Origin: Desulfovirgula sp.
GTDB taxonomy: Bacteria > Bacillota > Desulfotomaculia > Desulfotomaculales > Desulfovirgulaceae
DNA: 33,374 bases
NCBI GenBank assembly: GCA_020725525.1
Contig: DYEX01000007.1
Location: 1-33,374 of the forward strand
Direction: 5' to 3'
Shown here piece by piece: positions 1-7,814 of this stretch. The notes under the pieces are model-generated. The model made no database searches, was not told the DNA's origin, and saw only the letters and a list, made by a program, of their open reading frames with translations. Made by a program: the position numbers and the translations under genes. Positions within the stretch are counted from its first letter, which is position 1, and the number at the start of each line of letters is the position of its first letter.

Positions 1-1539
1 ACCCTGGGTCATGAACTCCAGGGGAAGGCCCGAACATCAAGTCAGAGGTGAGACCGATGCGTTCGCGAGAAGGGCGAAGACAGCAGAAAACCCCGGAAGG
101 GGCCTGCCCGCGGGAGGAAGTGGTGAAGCCACGGGGGACCGCGGGAGGGCCGAGTCCTTCTCCGGCACAAGGCGGGGCGACACCTCGCGGGGGTCAGGAT
201 AGCGGCCTGATGGAGCAGGTGGTGGCCAGGGAGAACATGCTGGCCGCCCTGAAGCGGGTAGAGCGAAACGGAGGCGCGCCCGGCGTAGATGGCATCCCGA
301 CCGAACGGCTACGGGACCAAATCCGTGCCGAATGGCCGCGCATCCGGGAGGAACTGCTCGCAGGTACCTATAGACCGATGCCCGTGCGCCGGGTCGAAAT
401 CCCGAAACCCGGGGGAGGCAAACGGCTATTAGGGATACCCACCGCAATGGACCGCCTGATCCAGCAGGCGCTCCTGCAAGTATTGACGCCCATCTTCGAC
501 CCGCAATTTTCAGAGGCCAGTTACGGGTTTCGGCCTGGGAGGAGAGCCCATGACGCGGTAAGGAAAGCGCGTCAATACGTGGAAGAAGGATACGAATGGG
601 CGGTGGACCTGGACATAGAGAAATTCTTTGACCGGGTAAACCACGACATTCTCATGGCCCGTGTGGCCCGGAAAGTGACGGATAAGAGGGTACTCACCCT
701 TATCCGCCGCTATCTCCAGGCAGGCGTCATGGTGAACGGAGTGGTCATAGAGACGGTGGAAGGGACGCCGCAAGGTGGACCTTTAAGCCCGCTCCTGGCT
801 AACATCCTGCTGGACGACCTGGACAAAGAACTGGAAAAGAGGGGCCACAAGTTTGTCCGTTATGCCGATGACTGTAACGTATATGTCAAAAGCAAGCGGG
901 CGGGAGAAAGGGTCATGACCAGTATCCGTAAGTTCCTGCAGGAGCGGTTGAAGCTCAAAATTAACGAGCAGAAAAGCGCGGTAGACCGGCCATGGAAACT
1001 GAAATTCCTGGGGTTTAGCATGTACAAAGCCAAAGCAGGGCAAATCCTTATCCGCCTAGCACCGCAAACCATCAAACGGGTGAAGATGAAAATCCGGGAA
1101 ATAACCTCCCGGAATAAACCCGTAAGCATGGCTGAGCGCATAGAGCGGTTAAACGCTTACCTGGGCGGGTGGATGGGCTACTTTGCCCTGGCCGAAACGC
1201 CCAGCATTTTCAAGAACCTGGAAGGCTGGATGCGGAGGAGGCTGCGCATATGCCTCTGGAAGCAGTGGAAGCGAGTGCGGACAAGGTACCGCGAGCTACG
1301 TGCACTGGGACTGCCTGAATGGGTAGTACATGAATTCGCCAACGCTCGCAAAGGGCCATGGCGGATGGCCCACGGGCCAATGAATAGAGCCCTGGGCAAC
1401 GCTTACTGGCAGTCCCAGGGCCTGATGAGCTTAACCGGGCGCTATCAAAGTCTTCGTCAAGCTTGGTGAACCGCCGGATGCGGACCCGCATGTCCGGTGG
1501 TGTGAGAGGACGGGGGCTAGCCGCCCCCTCCTACTCGAT
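1..1539 (+). mobile_element. Group II intron, 3' part (5' end outside window)
   Basis: The stretch carries an intron-encoded reverse transcriptase/maturase, followed immediately by a sequence that folds as domain V (about 1468-1502: stem arms ACCGCCGGA and TCCGGTGGT, inner TGCG/CGCA hairpin, two-base bulge). A domain VI-like hairpin (GGGGGCTAGCCGCCCCC) follows, with the 3' end CTACTCGAT at 1531-1539. A CCCTGG/CCAGGG hairpin at 2-23 is part of the RNA upstream of the ORF. Domain I and the 5' splice site (GUGYG) must lie left of the window. The lack of an HNH endonuclease domain in the protein fits bacterial class C or similar introns, but I cannot assign the class. Confidence 0.85.
48..1469 (+). 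CDS. ltrA: Group II intron reverse transcriptase/maturase
   Basis: This multifunctional intron-encoded protein aids splicing and copies the intron RNA into DNA at new sites. The 473-residue product has a full reverse transcriptase region. It shows the GTPQGGPLSPLLANILL block and the catalytic YADD (in KFVRYADDCNVYVKS), then the maturase X domain ending in ALGNAYWQSQGLMSLTGRYQSL. No C-terminal HNH/endonuclease zinc motif is present, so mobility would be endonuclease-independent. The start used is GTG at 48; an in-frame ATG at 57 is an alternative. The stop is two bases from domain V, the usual arrangement for an ORF in domain IV. The gene looks intact. Confidence 0.93.
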   Translation: MRPMRSREGRRQQKTPEGACPREEVVKPRGTAGGPSPSPAQGGATPRGGQDSGLMEQVVARENMLAALKRVERNGGAPGVDGIPTERLRDQIRAEWPRIREELLAGTYRPMPVRRVEIPKPGGGKRLLGIPTAMDRLIQQALLQVLTPIFDPQFSEASYGFRPGRRAHDAVRKARQYVEEGYEWAVDLDIEKFFDRVNHDILMARVARKVTDKRVLTLIRRYLQAGVMVNGVVIETVEGTPQGGPLSPLLANILLDDLDKELEKRGHKFVRYADDCNVYVKSKRAGERVMTSIRKFLQERLKLKINEQKSAVDRPWKLKFLGFSMYKAKAGQILIRLAPQTIKRVKMKIREITSRNKPVSMAERIERLNAYLGGWMGYFALAETPSIFKNLEGWMRRRLRICLWKQWKRVRTRYRELRALGLPEWVVHEFANARKGPWRMAHGPMNRALGNAYWQSQGLMSLTGRYQSLRQAW

Positions 1540-1763
1540 ACCAGGTTTTTTCTTTTCCCACGGAGGTTTGCCGGGTTGCACCCGTTGACCCGACGACAAG
1601 GGGGCTGAAATCACAGGCTGTGAGTACAGGTGCATACCCATGGGAACATATGAGAGAAGCAATTAATTCGCCCTTCTCGGGCGAAGCCCCGCTCAATCCA
1701 TAGCACAAGGCTTTGGGTTTTCAGGGGCGTCTTTCTACAAATAAAACGGGGGGAGTATTATTC
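1540..1763 (+). other. Intergenic region after intron; structured, no gene seen
   Basis: No convincing ORF lies in these 224 bases. There is a perfect TTCGCCC/GGGCGAA hairpin with a TTCTC loop (1667-1685) but no T-run, and a run of short GC-rich complementary segments at about 1565-1660. The region could be the 3' exon of the intron plus the malic enzyme leader, or a relic of another intron's domain I. I cannot decide from sequence alone. Confidence 0.4.
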
Positions 1764-3188
1764 ATGGGCCTTTTTCTAAACGTGGTTATCAGACTAAAAC
1801 TGGCCAACCGCCCGGGGGTACTGGCCGGGGTGCTGGAAGTTATTGCCGCCGAAGGGGGGAACCTCGGTGCCATAGACCTGGTTTCGGCTACGCCACGGTA
1901 TATCATCAGGGATTTAATGGTGAGGCTGGATGCCGCGGAGAGCCTGTCCAGGTTGGCCGGGCGCTTGAGGGAGCTTTCCGGGGTGGAGGTGCTCCACATT
2001 GCGGACAGGATTTACTTAAAGCACCTGGGAGGCAAGATTGAGGTAAAATTGAAAAAAAACATTGCCGACTGGGAGGACCTTTCGCTCGTTTACACTCCCG
2101 GTGTAGCCCGCATATCCAGGGCATTGGCTGAAAATCCCCTGGCGGCCTACAAGCTCACCATGAAGGGCAATTTTGTGGCCATAGTTACCGATGGCTCGGC
2201 CGTGCTGGGGCTGGGCAACCTCGGCCCCGTGGCCGCCCTGCCCGTGATGGAGGGTAAAGCCGCCCTTTTTAAGCAGTTCGCCGGTGTAGATGCCATCCCC
2301 ATCTGCCTGGACGTACACGAACCCGAAGAGATAATTAGCGCGGTGGTGGCGTGTGCCCCCGCCTTTGGCGGTATAAACCTGGAAGACATCGCCGCCCCCA
2401 AATGCTTTACCATAGAAGAAAAATTAAGGGAGCTTTTGGATATACCCGTTTTCCACGATGACCAGCACGGGACGGCCATTGTGACCCTGGCGGCTCTCAT
2501 TAATGCTTTAAAGGTGGCCGGGAAAAACATTAACGCTATAAAAGTAGTTATTAGCGGTGCCGGTGCCGCAGGGCTGGCCATCGTCAAAATCCTCAAAAGT
2601 GCCGGGGTGCAGCAGATCATCGTTTGCGACAGAAAAGGGGCCATTGCACGGGATAACCCGCCCAAAGAACCGCACAAGCAGTGGATTGCCGCCAACACCA
2701 ACGAGCAGTGTGTCCACGGCAGCTTAAAGGAGGTACTCCAGGGGGCGGATGTGTTTATTGGGGTCTCAGGACCGGGCCTCTTAAAGCGGGAGGACATCAT
2801 GAAAATGGCCCCCCGGGCCGTGGTCTTTGCCCTGGCAAACCCGGACCCGGAGGTGGAGCCGGAGGAAATTTACGGGGTGGCTGAGGTCATCGCCACCGGA
2901 AGGTCCGATTATCCCAACCAGGTGAACAATGCCCTGGCCTTTCCCGGGGTCTTCCGGGGGGCTTTAAACTGCCACGCCCGGACCATAAACGAGGAGATGT
3001 GCCTGGCCGCAGCATATGCCCTTGCCGGCGTTATATCCGGTGACCAGCTTAACGCAGAGAATATCATCCCCTCGGTATTTAACGGGGACGTGGTGGCTGC
3101 CGTGGCCAGGGCCGTGGAAGAAGCTGCGGAGCGCACGGGAGTGGCAAGGAAGGATTATGGGTTGTTTGGCTTCATGGAGGAAAAATAG
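1764..3188 (+). CDS. NAD(P)-dependent malic enzyme with N-terminal ACT domain
   Basis: The enzyme decarboxylates malate to pyruvate oxidatively. Residues about 3-75 form an ACT regulatory domain (FLNVVIRLKLANRPGVLAGV), followed by the malic enzyme N-domain (SLVYTPGVA, GLGNLGPVAALPVMEGKA) and the NAD-binding domain (GAGAAG; FALANPDPEV; YPNQVNNALAFPGVFRGAL). The ATG at 1764 is preceded at good spacing by a G-rich Shine-Dalgarno (about 1748-1755). A longer TTG start at 1713 would add a tail outside the ACT fold and is not preferred. Length is about 474 residues. The ACT domain suggests allosteric control by a small ligand, probably an amino acid, but the ligand is not evident. A strong terminator follows, so it is probably monocistronic. 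Confidence 0.93.
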   Translation: MGLFLNVVIRLKLANRPGVLAGVLEVIAAEGGNLGAIDLVSATPRYIIRDLMVRLDAAESLSRLAGRLRELSGVEVLHIADRIYLKHLGGKIEVKLKKNIADWEDLSLVYTPGVARISRALAENPLAAYKLTMKGNFVAIVTDGSAVLGLGNLGPVAALPVMEGKAALFKQFAGVDAIPICLDVHEPEEIISAVVACAPAFGGINLEDIAAPKCFTIEEKLRELLDIPVFHDDQHGTAIVTLAALINALKVAGKNINAIKVVISGAGAAGLAIVKILKSAGVQQIIVCDRKGAIARDNPPKEPHKQWIAANTNEQCVHGSLKEVLQGADVFIGVSGPGLLKREDIMKMAPRAVVFALANPDPEVEPEEIYGVAEVIATGRSDYPNQVNNALAFPGVFRGALNCHARTINEEMCLAAAYALAGVISGDQLNAENIIPSVFNGDVVAAVARAVEEAAERTGVARKDYGLFGFMEEK

Positions 3189-3198
3189 TCCCTGCACG

Positions 3199-3229
3199 AA
3201 CCCCCCCTTTCCCAGGGGGGTTTTTTTTC
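3199..3229 (+). terminator. Intrinsic terminator after malic enzyme
   Basis: A CCCCCC / GGGGGG stem with a TTTCCCA loop is followed by eight T residues, directly downstream of the malic enzyme stop. Confidence 0.9.
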
Positions 3230-3295
3230 CGACAGGAATTTTCCCGGTGATACAGAATTAAAACAATTAGAAAAAATATTCTGGAGAGAAAGCCC

Positions 3296-4468
3296 ATGCG
3301 GATGATCAGCAAATTTGTGGCTCCCGAAATTATTTTCGGCCTGGGAGCCTTAAGCCAGGTGGGTGAAAGCGCCCTGCGCCTGGGAGCGACCAAACTTTTT
3401 GTCATCAGCGACCCGGGGGTGGTGGCCAACCGGTGGGTGGACAGGGCCATCGACCGGCTCAAGGAGGCCGGCCTCTCCTTTGAGGTGTGGTTCGAGGTGA
3501 CCAGCAACCCGAAGGATTACGAGGTGATCGAAGGGGTCAAGCGCTACCAGGACACGGGCTGCGATGCCATTCTGGCCGTGGGAGGAGGCAGCCCCATTGA
3601 CGTGGCCAAGGCCGTGGCCATCCTGGCCACCAACGGGGGAGTGATCCAGGATTATGAAGGGGTCAACAAGATCACCCGCCCCCTCCCGCCGTTGCTGGTT
3701 GTGCCCACCACGGCCGGTTCGGGGTCCGAGGTCACCCAGTTTGCCATCATCGTTGACACCCGGCGCAAGGTCAAAATGACCATTATTTCCAAATCCCTGG
3801 TGCCCGACATAGCCATTATCGACCCTGTGGTACTCCAGACCAAGGACGCCAGGCTGACGGCCGCTACCGGGCTGGATGCTTTAAGCCACGCCATCGAGTC
3901 CTTTGTATCCCTGGCTGCAACCCCCCTTACCGACGTAAATGCCTTGAATGCCATACGCCTGGTTGCCAGGTACCTGCGTCCATCGGTTGCCTGCCGCTCC
4001 AACCTGGAGGCCAAGTCGGCCATGGCCATGGCTGCTTTACAGGCCGGTCTGGCCTTCTCCAACGCCATTTTAGGGGCCACCCATGCCATGGCCCACCAGC
4101 TGGACGCGCAGCTGGATTTGCATCATGGAGAAACCAATGCCATCCTTTTGCCATATGTAATGGAATTTAACATGATCGCCTGTGTGGAAAAATTCGCCCG
4201 GATAGCCGAGGCCATGGGCGAGAATATTGCAGGACTGAGTACATGGGAGGCGGCGGAAAGGGCCATCCAGGCGGTACGCAGGCTGGCCCGGGATCTTGAT
4301 ATACCGGATAAAATTACCGTGGGGGACCTGTCGGAGGAGCGTATAAACAATCTTGCCCAAAACGCCCTGAAAGACGCCTGCATTATTACCAACCCGCGGG
4401 ATGTAACCGAAAGGGATTTGGATAACCTTTTTGCTCTGACCTTGAAGAGAGGGATTCAGGTTGATTGA
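3296..4468 (+). CDS. Iron-containing (group III) alcohol dehydrogenase
   Basis: NAD(P)-dependent oxidoreductase interconverting alcohols and aldehydes. The 390-residue protein has the family's nucleotide site (AVGGGSPIDVAKAVAIL, then TTAGSGSEV). The four metal ligands are at expected positions: D194 and H198 (TGLDALSHAIESF), H263 and H277 (THAMAHQLDAQLDLHHGE). A GGAGAG ribosome site precedes the ATG. Its stop overlaps the start of the histidine kinase by a few bases, so the dehydrogenase and the two-component pair are cotranscribed. That suggests the regulator senses or controls alcohol/aldehyde metabolism. The substrate cannot be read from sequence. It is a paralogue of the dehydrogenase at 7815-8978. 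Confidence 0.93.
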   Translation: MRMISKFVAPEIIFGLGALSQVGESALRLGATKLFVISDPGVVANRWVDRAIDRLKEAGLSFEVWFEVTSNPKDYEVIEGVKRYQDTGCDAILAVGGGSPIDVAKAVAILATNGGVIQDYEGVNKITRPLPPLLVVPTTAGSGSEVTQFAIIVDTRRKVKMTIISKSLVPDIAIIDPVVLQTKDARLTAATGLDALSHAIESFVSLAATPLTDVNALNAIRLVARYLRPSVACRSNLEAKSAMAMAALQAGLAFSNAILGATHAMAHQLDAQLDLHHGETNAILLPYVMEFNMIACVEKFARIAEAMGENIAGLSTWEAAERAIQAVRRLARDLDIPDKITVGDLSEERINNLAQNALKDACIITNPRDVTERDLDNLFALTLKRGIQVD

Positions 4469-5819
4469 CGACAAAGCCAGGCTGATTGAGAATTTGACGG
4501 GAGTCAGGTCATCCAAGCTGAATTATTACGTGGAGTTGAAAAAACGCAACCGGGAAATTGTTATCCAGAACCGCCGCCTGGAGATCATCCACCAGTTGAG
4601 CCGGGATATCAATATTGATATGTCCCTGGAAATGATCGTGCAGAGAGTTTATGAAAACCTTCCCCTGGTTATTCCGTGTGATTTTCTGGGCCTGATCACG
4701 CTGGAAGGCAGTGAGCTGCGCCTGGTGGCCACGCAGCCTCCGTTGCCGTGCAACGGCCTGGTGGTGCCCCGGAATTCGGTGCTCTGGGAGATCATTAGAA
4801 AACAGCAAGAACAGGTGTACCTGTGTATTGCCGGCGACGGGAAAATTCTTGAGGAGCTTCCCGTGCGGCAGTTCGAACTCAATTGCCTGATCCTGGACCC
4901 CCTTAAGGTGAAGCAAAACATCATTGGTATGCTGGTAATCGGCACCCGGGAAAAGAATATCTACTCGCAAAATGATTTAACTTTTGCCCGGCAGCTGGCG
5001 GATCAGCTGGCCATCTGCATCCAGAACCGCCGGCTTTACGAGGAAGTGGTCCAGGCCAAGCGGGAATGGGAGGAAGCCTTCCGGGCGCGGGTGCAAATGC
5101 AGGCTCAACTGATCCAGTCGGCCAAGCTGGCGGCCATAGGTGAAATGGCCGCGGGAGTGGCCCACGAACTTAACAGTCCCATGACCGTGATCATTGGCAA
5201 CGCCCAGATGCTGCAGCGTGAGCTTGAGCCTGAACACCCGGCTTCCCAGTTGCTCAAGGATGTCGTTACCTGCGGCCTGCGCTGCAAAAAAATAATCCAG
5301 AACCTGCTCACCTTTGCCCGCCAGGAGCCGCCGGTGGTAGCTCCCACCGACCTCAATGAGGTGGTGGAAAGGGTGCTGAGCCTGGTTAAATATCAGATTA
5401 ACCGGAACGGGATAAATGTCTACACGGACCTGGCCCCGGACCTGCCCAGGGTGGCCGCCAACGGGCAGCAGCTCGATCAGGTCTTGATCAACCTGTTGCT
5501 CAATGCCCGGGATGCTTTAGAAGGGGTGGAAAGGGAAAGGTATATTCATATCCGCACCGGGGTGCGCAGGGATGAAAACGGGCGGCGTTATGTAGTCGTG
5601 ACTGTTCAGGATAACGGGCAGGGAATTTCCCCTGAAAATATGAGCCGGGTTTTTGATCCCTTTTTTACGACGAAAGAAGCTTCCCGGGGTACCGGGCTGG
5701 GGTTGAGCGTGAGCCTTGGCATTGCCCGGGCCCACGGGGGGACCATCGAAGTAGAGAGCCGCCCGGGGGAAGGAAGCACCTTCACGCTGGTCCTCCCTTT
5801 GGAGGAGGGCCGGTCCTAG
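4461..5819 (+). CDS. Soluble GAF-domain sensor histidine kinase (NtrB-like)
   Basis: Autophosphorylating kinase, the likely partner of the sigma-54 activator downstream. Residues about 45-195 look like a GAF sensor domain. A helix leads into the dimerisation domain with the phospho-accepting H235 (AAGVAHELNSPM). The ATPase domain follows with N box (QVLINLLLNARDAL), G1 (VQDNGQGIS), F box (DPFFTTK) and G2 (GTGLGLSVS). No transmembrane segment or signal peptide is visible, so it should sense a cytoplasmic cue. The start is TTG at 4461, inside the 3' end of the dehydrogenase gene, with a GAGAGGGA ribosome site. The ligand is unknown; an aldehyde, redox or metal signal is inference only. Confidence 0.9.
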   Translation: MIDDKARLIENLTGVRSSKLNYYVELKKRNREIVIQNRRLEIIHQLSRDINIDMSLEMIVQRVYENLPLVIPCDFLGLITLEGSELRLVATQPPLPCNGLVVPRNSVLWEIIRKQQEQVYLCIAGDGKILEELPVRQFELNCLILDPLKVKQNIIGMLVIGTREKNIYSQNDLTFARQLADQLAICIQNRRLYEEVVQAKREWEEAFRARVQMQAQLIQSAKLAAIGEMAAGVAHELNSPMTVIIGNAQMLQRELEPEHPASQLLKDVVTCGLRCKKIIQNLLTFARQEPPVVAPTDLNEVVERVLSLVKYQINRNGINVYTDLAPDLPRVAANGQQLDQVLINLLLNARDALEGVERERYIHIRTGVRRDENGRRYVVVTVQDNGQGISPENMSRVFDPFFTTKEASRGTGLGLSVSLGIARAHGGTIEVESRPGEGSTFTLVLPLEEGRS

Positions 5820-5868
5820 GTTTTTCATGCTTTAGTTCTAAATTCAGCCTGTTCCCGGAGGGATTATT

Positions 5869-7425
5869 TTGTCTCTTCAGGCACGTATCCTGGTGGTAGA
5901 TGATGAAGTGGAGGTAGGCACCTTTTTCCGTTGCCTGCTGGAAAGAAAAGGGTACCGGGTAACCGTAGCTACAAGTGGCCGGGAGGCCCGCGAGGCCATT
6001 AACGACCAGAAGTTTCACGTGGCGGTGGTTGATTTAAAGCTGCCCGATTTCGATGGCCTGTTCCTGCTCCAGGAGGTAAAAAAGGTGCAGCCCGGCTGTG
6101 AAGTCATTATCATGACGGGGTACAGCACTACCAGGACGGCCGTGAGGGCCATTCAACTGGGGGCTTACGATTACATTGAAAAGCCCTTCGAGGACATTTC
6201 GCAAATCGAGGCCTTGATCGATAAAGCCCTTGATTTTGCCGGTGGTGCTGAAGAGAGGAAAAAAAGGCTTTCCACCGCCGAATGGGGTCATATTGCCGCC
6301 CGGGCGGGAATAATTGTCGGGAACAGCCGGGCCATGAACCAGCTTCTTTCCGTGGCTTTTAAAATTGCCCGCAAGGATGTTAACGTGCTCATCCAGGGGG
6401 AAACCGGCACCGGCAAGGAAGTGCTGGCCCGCTTCATCCATGCGGCCAGCCACCGGAGCGACCGCCCCTTTATTCCCGTTAACTGCGGTGCGCTGCCGGA
6501 AAATCTTTTAGAAAGCGAGTTGTTTGGCCACGAAAAGGGTGCCTTTACCGGCGCCACCGGCCAGCGCAGAGGCATTTTCGAGCTGGCCAACCATGGTACA
6601 CTATTCCTGGATGAAATTGGTGAGGCCAGCCTGTCCATCCAGGTTAAGCTCCTCCGGGTGCTGGAAACCGGGGAGTTCATGCGGGTGGGGGGAGAAAAGC
6701 CCATTAAAACCGATGTCCGCGTAATTGCCGCCACCAATGTGGATCTGGAGCAGGCCGTCAGGGAAAAGAGCTTCCGGGAAGATTTATTTTACCGGCTTGA
6801 CGTGGTGCGGCTGCATCTTCCCCCTTTAAGGGAACGCAAAGAAGATATTCCGGTGCTGGTCAATCATTTTTTGAAGGAGCTTGCCGGACATGGAACAGGC
6901 CAGAGTATAAAAATCTCCCCTGAAGCAATGAAAATCATGATGCAATATTCCTGGCCGGGCAACGTGCGGGAACTGGTTAATGCCATCCACCAGGCCGCGG
7001 CCCTGTGCGACGGCACGGTAATTTTACCCGGCCACCTCTCCAGCCGCATAACCGGTGCTCTGAACCGTTTCAAAAAGCCGGGGTCAGCGTCCCCGGATGA
7101 TCGACCGGAAGGCTCGCCTTCTTTGGCCCAACTGCAAAACCTGGTGCGTTCGAAGGATTTCCTGGCCGGCCTCGAGGACGGGGAACTGCCACGGGTTTTT
7201 CATTTGTTAAAGGTACTGGAAAAAAGGGTGCTGGAAGTGATGTCCCGCAGGGGCCTGCCCTGCCCGCCTCCCGCAACCATTGAGGAAATGGAAAGGGAAG
7301 CCATCAATCAGGCCCTGGTTTATTCCCGCGGCAACATTACCCTGGCCGCCCGTATACTGGGTATCGGCCGGAATACCCTCTACCGGAAATTAAAAGAAAT
7401 GCAGGGCGAGGCAGGAAACAGCTAA
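5869..7425 (+). CDS. NtrC-family sigma-54 response regulator
   Basis: A transcription activator that opens sigma-54 promoters using ATP. Domain order: receiver domain with phospho-acceptor D55 (VVDLKLPDFDG); AAA+ domain with Walker A GETGTGKE (about 177-184), the sigma-54 contact loop GAFTGA (224-229) and Walker B LFLDEIGE; Fis-type helix-turn-helix at the C-terminus (NITLAARILGIGRNTLYRKL). The start is TTG at 5869 behind GGAGGGA. It is the last gene of the operon and lies next to a -24/-12 promoter at 7700-7715 driving the second alcohol dehydrogenase, its most likely target. An insert of about 90 residues between the AAA+ and Fis domains is less conserved. Confidence 0.93.
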   Translation: MSLQARILVVDDEVEVGTFFRCLLERKGYRVTVATSGREAREAINDQKFHVAVVDLKLPDFDGLFLLQEVKKVQPGCEVIIMTGYSTTRTAVRAIQLGAYDYIEKPFEDISQIEALIDKALDFAGGAEERKKRLSTAEWGHIAARAGIIVGNSRAMNQLLSVAFKIARKDVNVLIQGETGTGKEVLARFIHAASHRSDRPFIPVNCGALPENLLESELFGHEKGAFTGATGQRRGIFELANHGTLFLDEIGEASLSIQVKLLRVLETGEFMRVGGEKPIKTDVRVIAATNVDLEQAVREKSFREDLFYRLDVVRLHLPPLRERKEDIPVLVNHFLKELAGHGTGQSIKISPEAMKIMMQYSWPGNVRELVNAIHQAAALCDGTVILPGHLSSRITGALNRFKKPGSASPDDRPEGSPSLAQLQNLVRSKDFLAGLEDGELPRVFHLLKVLEKRVLEVMSRRGLPCPPPATIEEMEREAINQALVYSRGNITLAARILGIGRNTLYRKLKEMQGEAGNS

Positions 7426-7526
7426 TTACAGGGCACGTCGTCGCACCCTCGCTCCGGCGTTTTTCGTGATGTACACCCTGCGCCCGGTATCCACCGGCGA
7501 GTTTGGCTTTTCACACACGGCAGGCC

Positions 7527-7558
7527 AACCGCTTTCCCGCCGAAAGCGGTTTTTTTCT
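7527..7558 (+). terminator. Intrinsic terminator after response regulator operon
   Basis: A perfect 10-bp stem AACCGCTTTC/GAAAGCGGTT with loop CCGCC runs into a T-run. It ends the adh-kinase-regulator operon and isolates the next gene, which therefore needs its own promoter. Confidence 0.92.
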
Positions 7559-7569
7559 TGACAGGACCG

Positions 7570-7605
7570 CTTCAAAATTCGTTTCAAAATTTACTAAATT
7601 GAAAC
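7570..7605 (+). promoter_or_regulatory. Candidate upstream activator sequence for the sigma-54 activator
   Basis: An inverted repeat GTTTCAA (7581-7587) / TTGAAAC (7599-7605) lies about 100-120 bp upstream of the -24/-12 promoter, the normal distance for an enhancer-type site. A half-copy TTCAAAATT also occurs at 7571-7579. Assignment to the adjacent regulator is inference. Confidence 0.5.
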
Positions 7606-7699
7606 TCCCCGCTCCAAATTGGCTTAGCTTTTGTCCCGTAATGGAACGCTGTCAACGCAGGGTTGCCTTAAACGCAGCGAATTTCAAGATTTTTATCTC

Positions 7700-7715
7700 T
7701 GGCATGAATATTGCC
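7700..7715 (+). promoter_or_regulatory. Sigma-54 (-24/-12) promoter of second alcohol dehydrogenase
   Basis: TGGCATGAATATTGCC has GG at 7701-7702 and GC at 7713-7714 with exactly 10 bases between, the defining sigma-54 spacing. It matches the TGGCAY-N5-TTGC consensus closely. It lies about 100 bp upstream of the start codon and directly downstream of a gene for a sigma-54 activator. Confidence 0.82.
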
Positions 7716-7751
7716 TTACTTTAAATAATCGAAAAATAAAAATTCTTGCAA

Positions 7752-7785
7752 GGAGAGGAATAAATATGATTGTTTATTCCTCTCC
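7752..7785 (+). promoter_or_regulatory. Perfect 13-bp hairpin in leader of second alcohol dehydrogenase
   Basis: GGAGAGGAATAAA (7752-7764) pairs perfectly with TTTATTCCTCTCC (7773-7785), loop TATGATTG. There is no T-run, so it is not a terminator. It sits between the sigma-54 promoter and the true ribosome site. Its left arm contains a Shine-Dalgarno-like GGAGAGG and the loop an ATG, both masked when folded. It may stabilise the mRNA or act as an RNA control element. Confidence 0.6.
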
Positions 7786-7814
7786 CAAAACATTAAGTAC
7801 AGGAGGCGGTTTTA

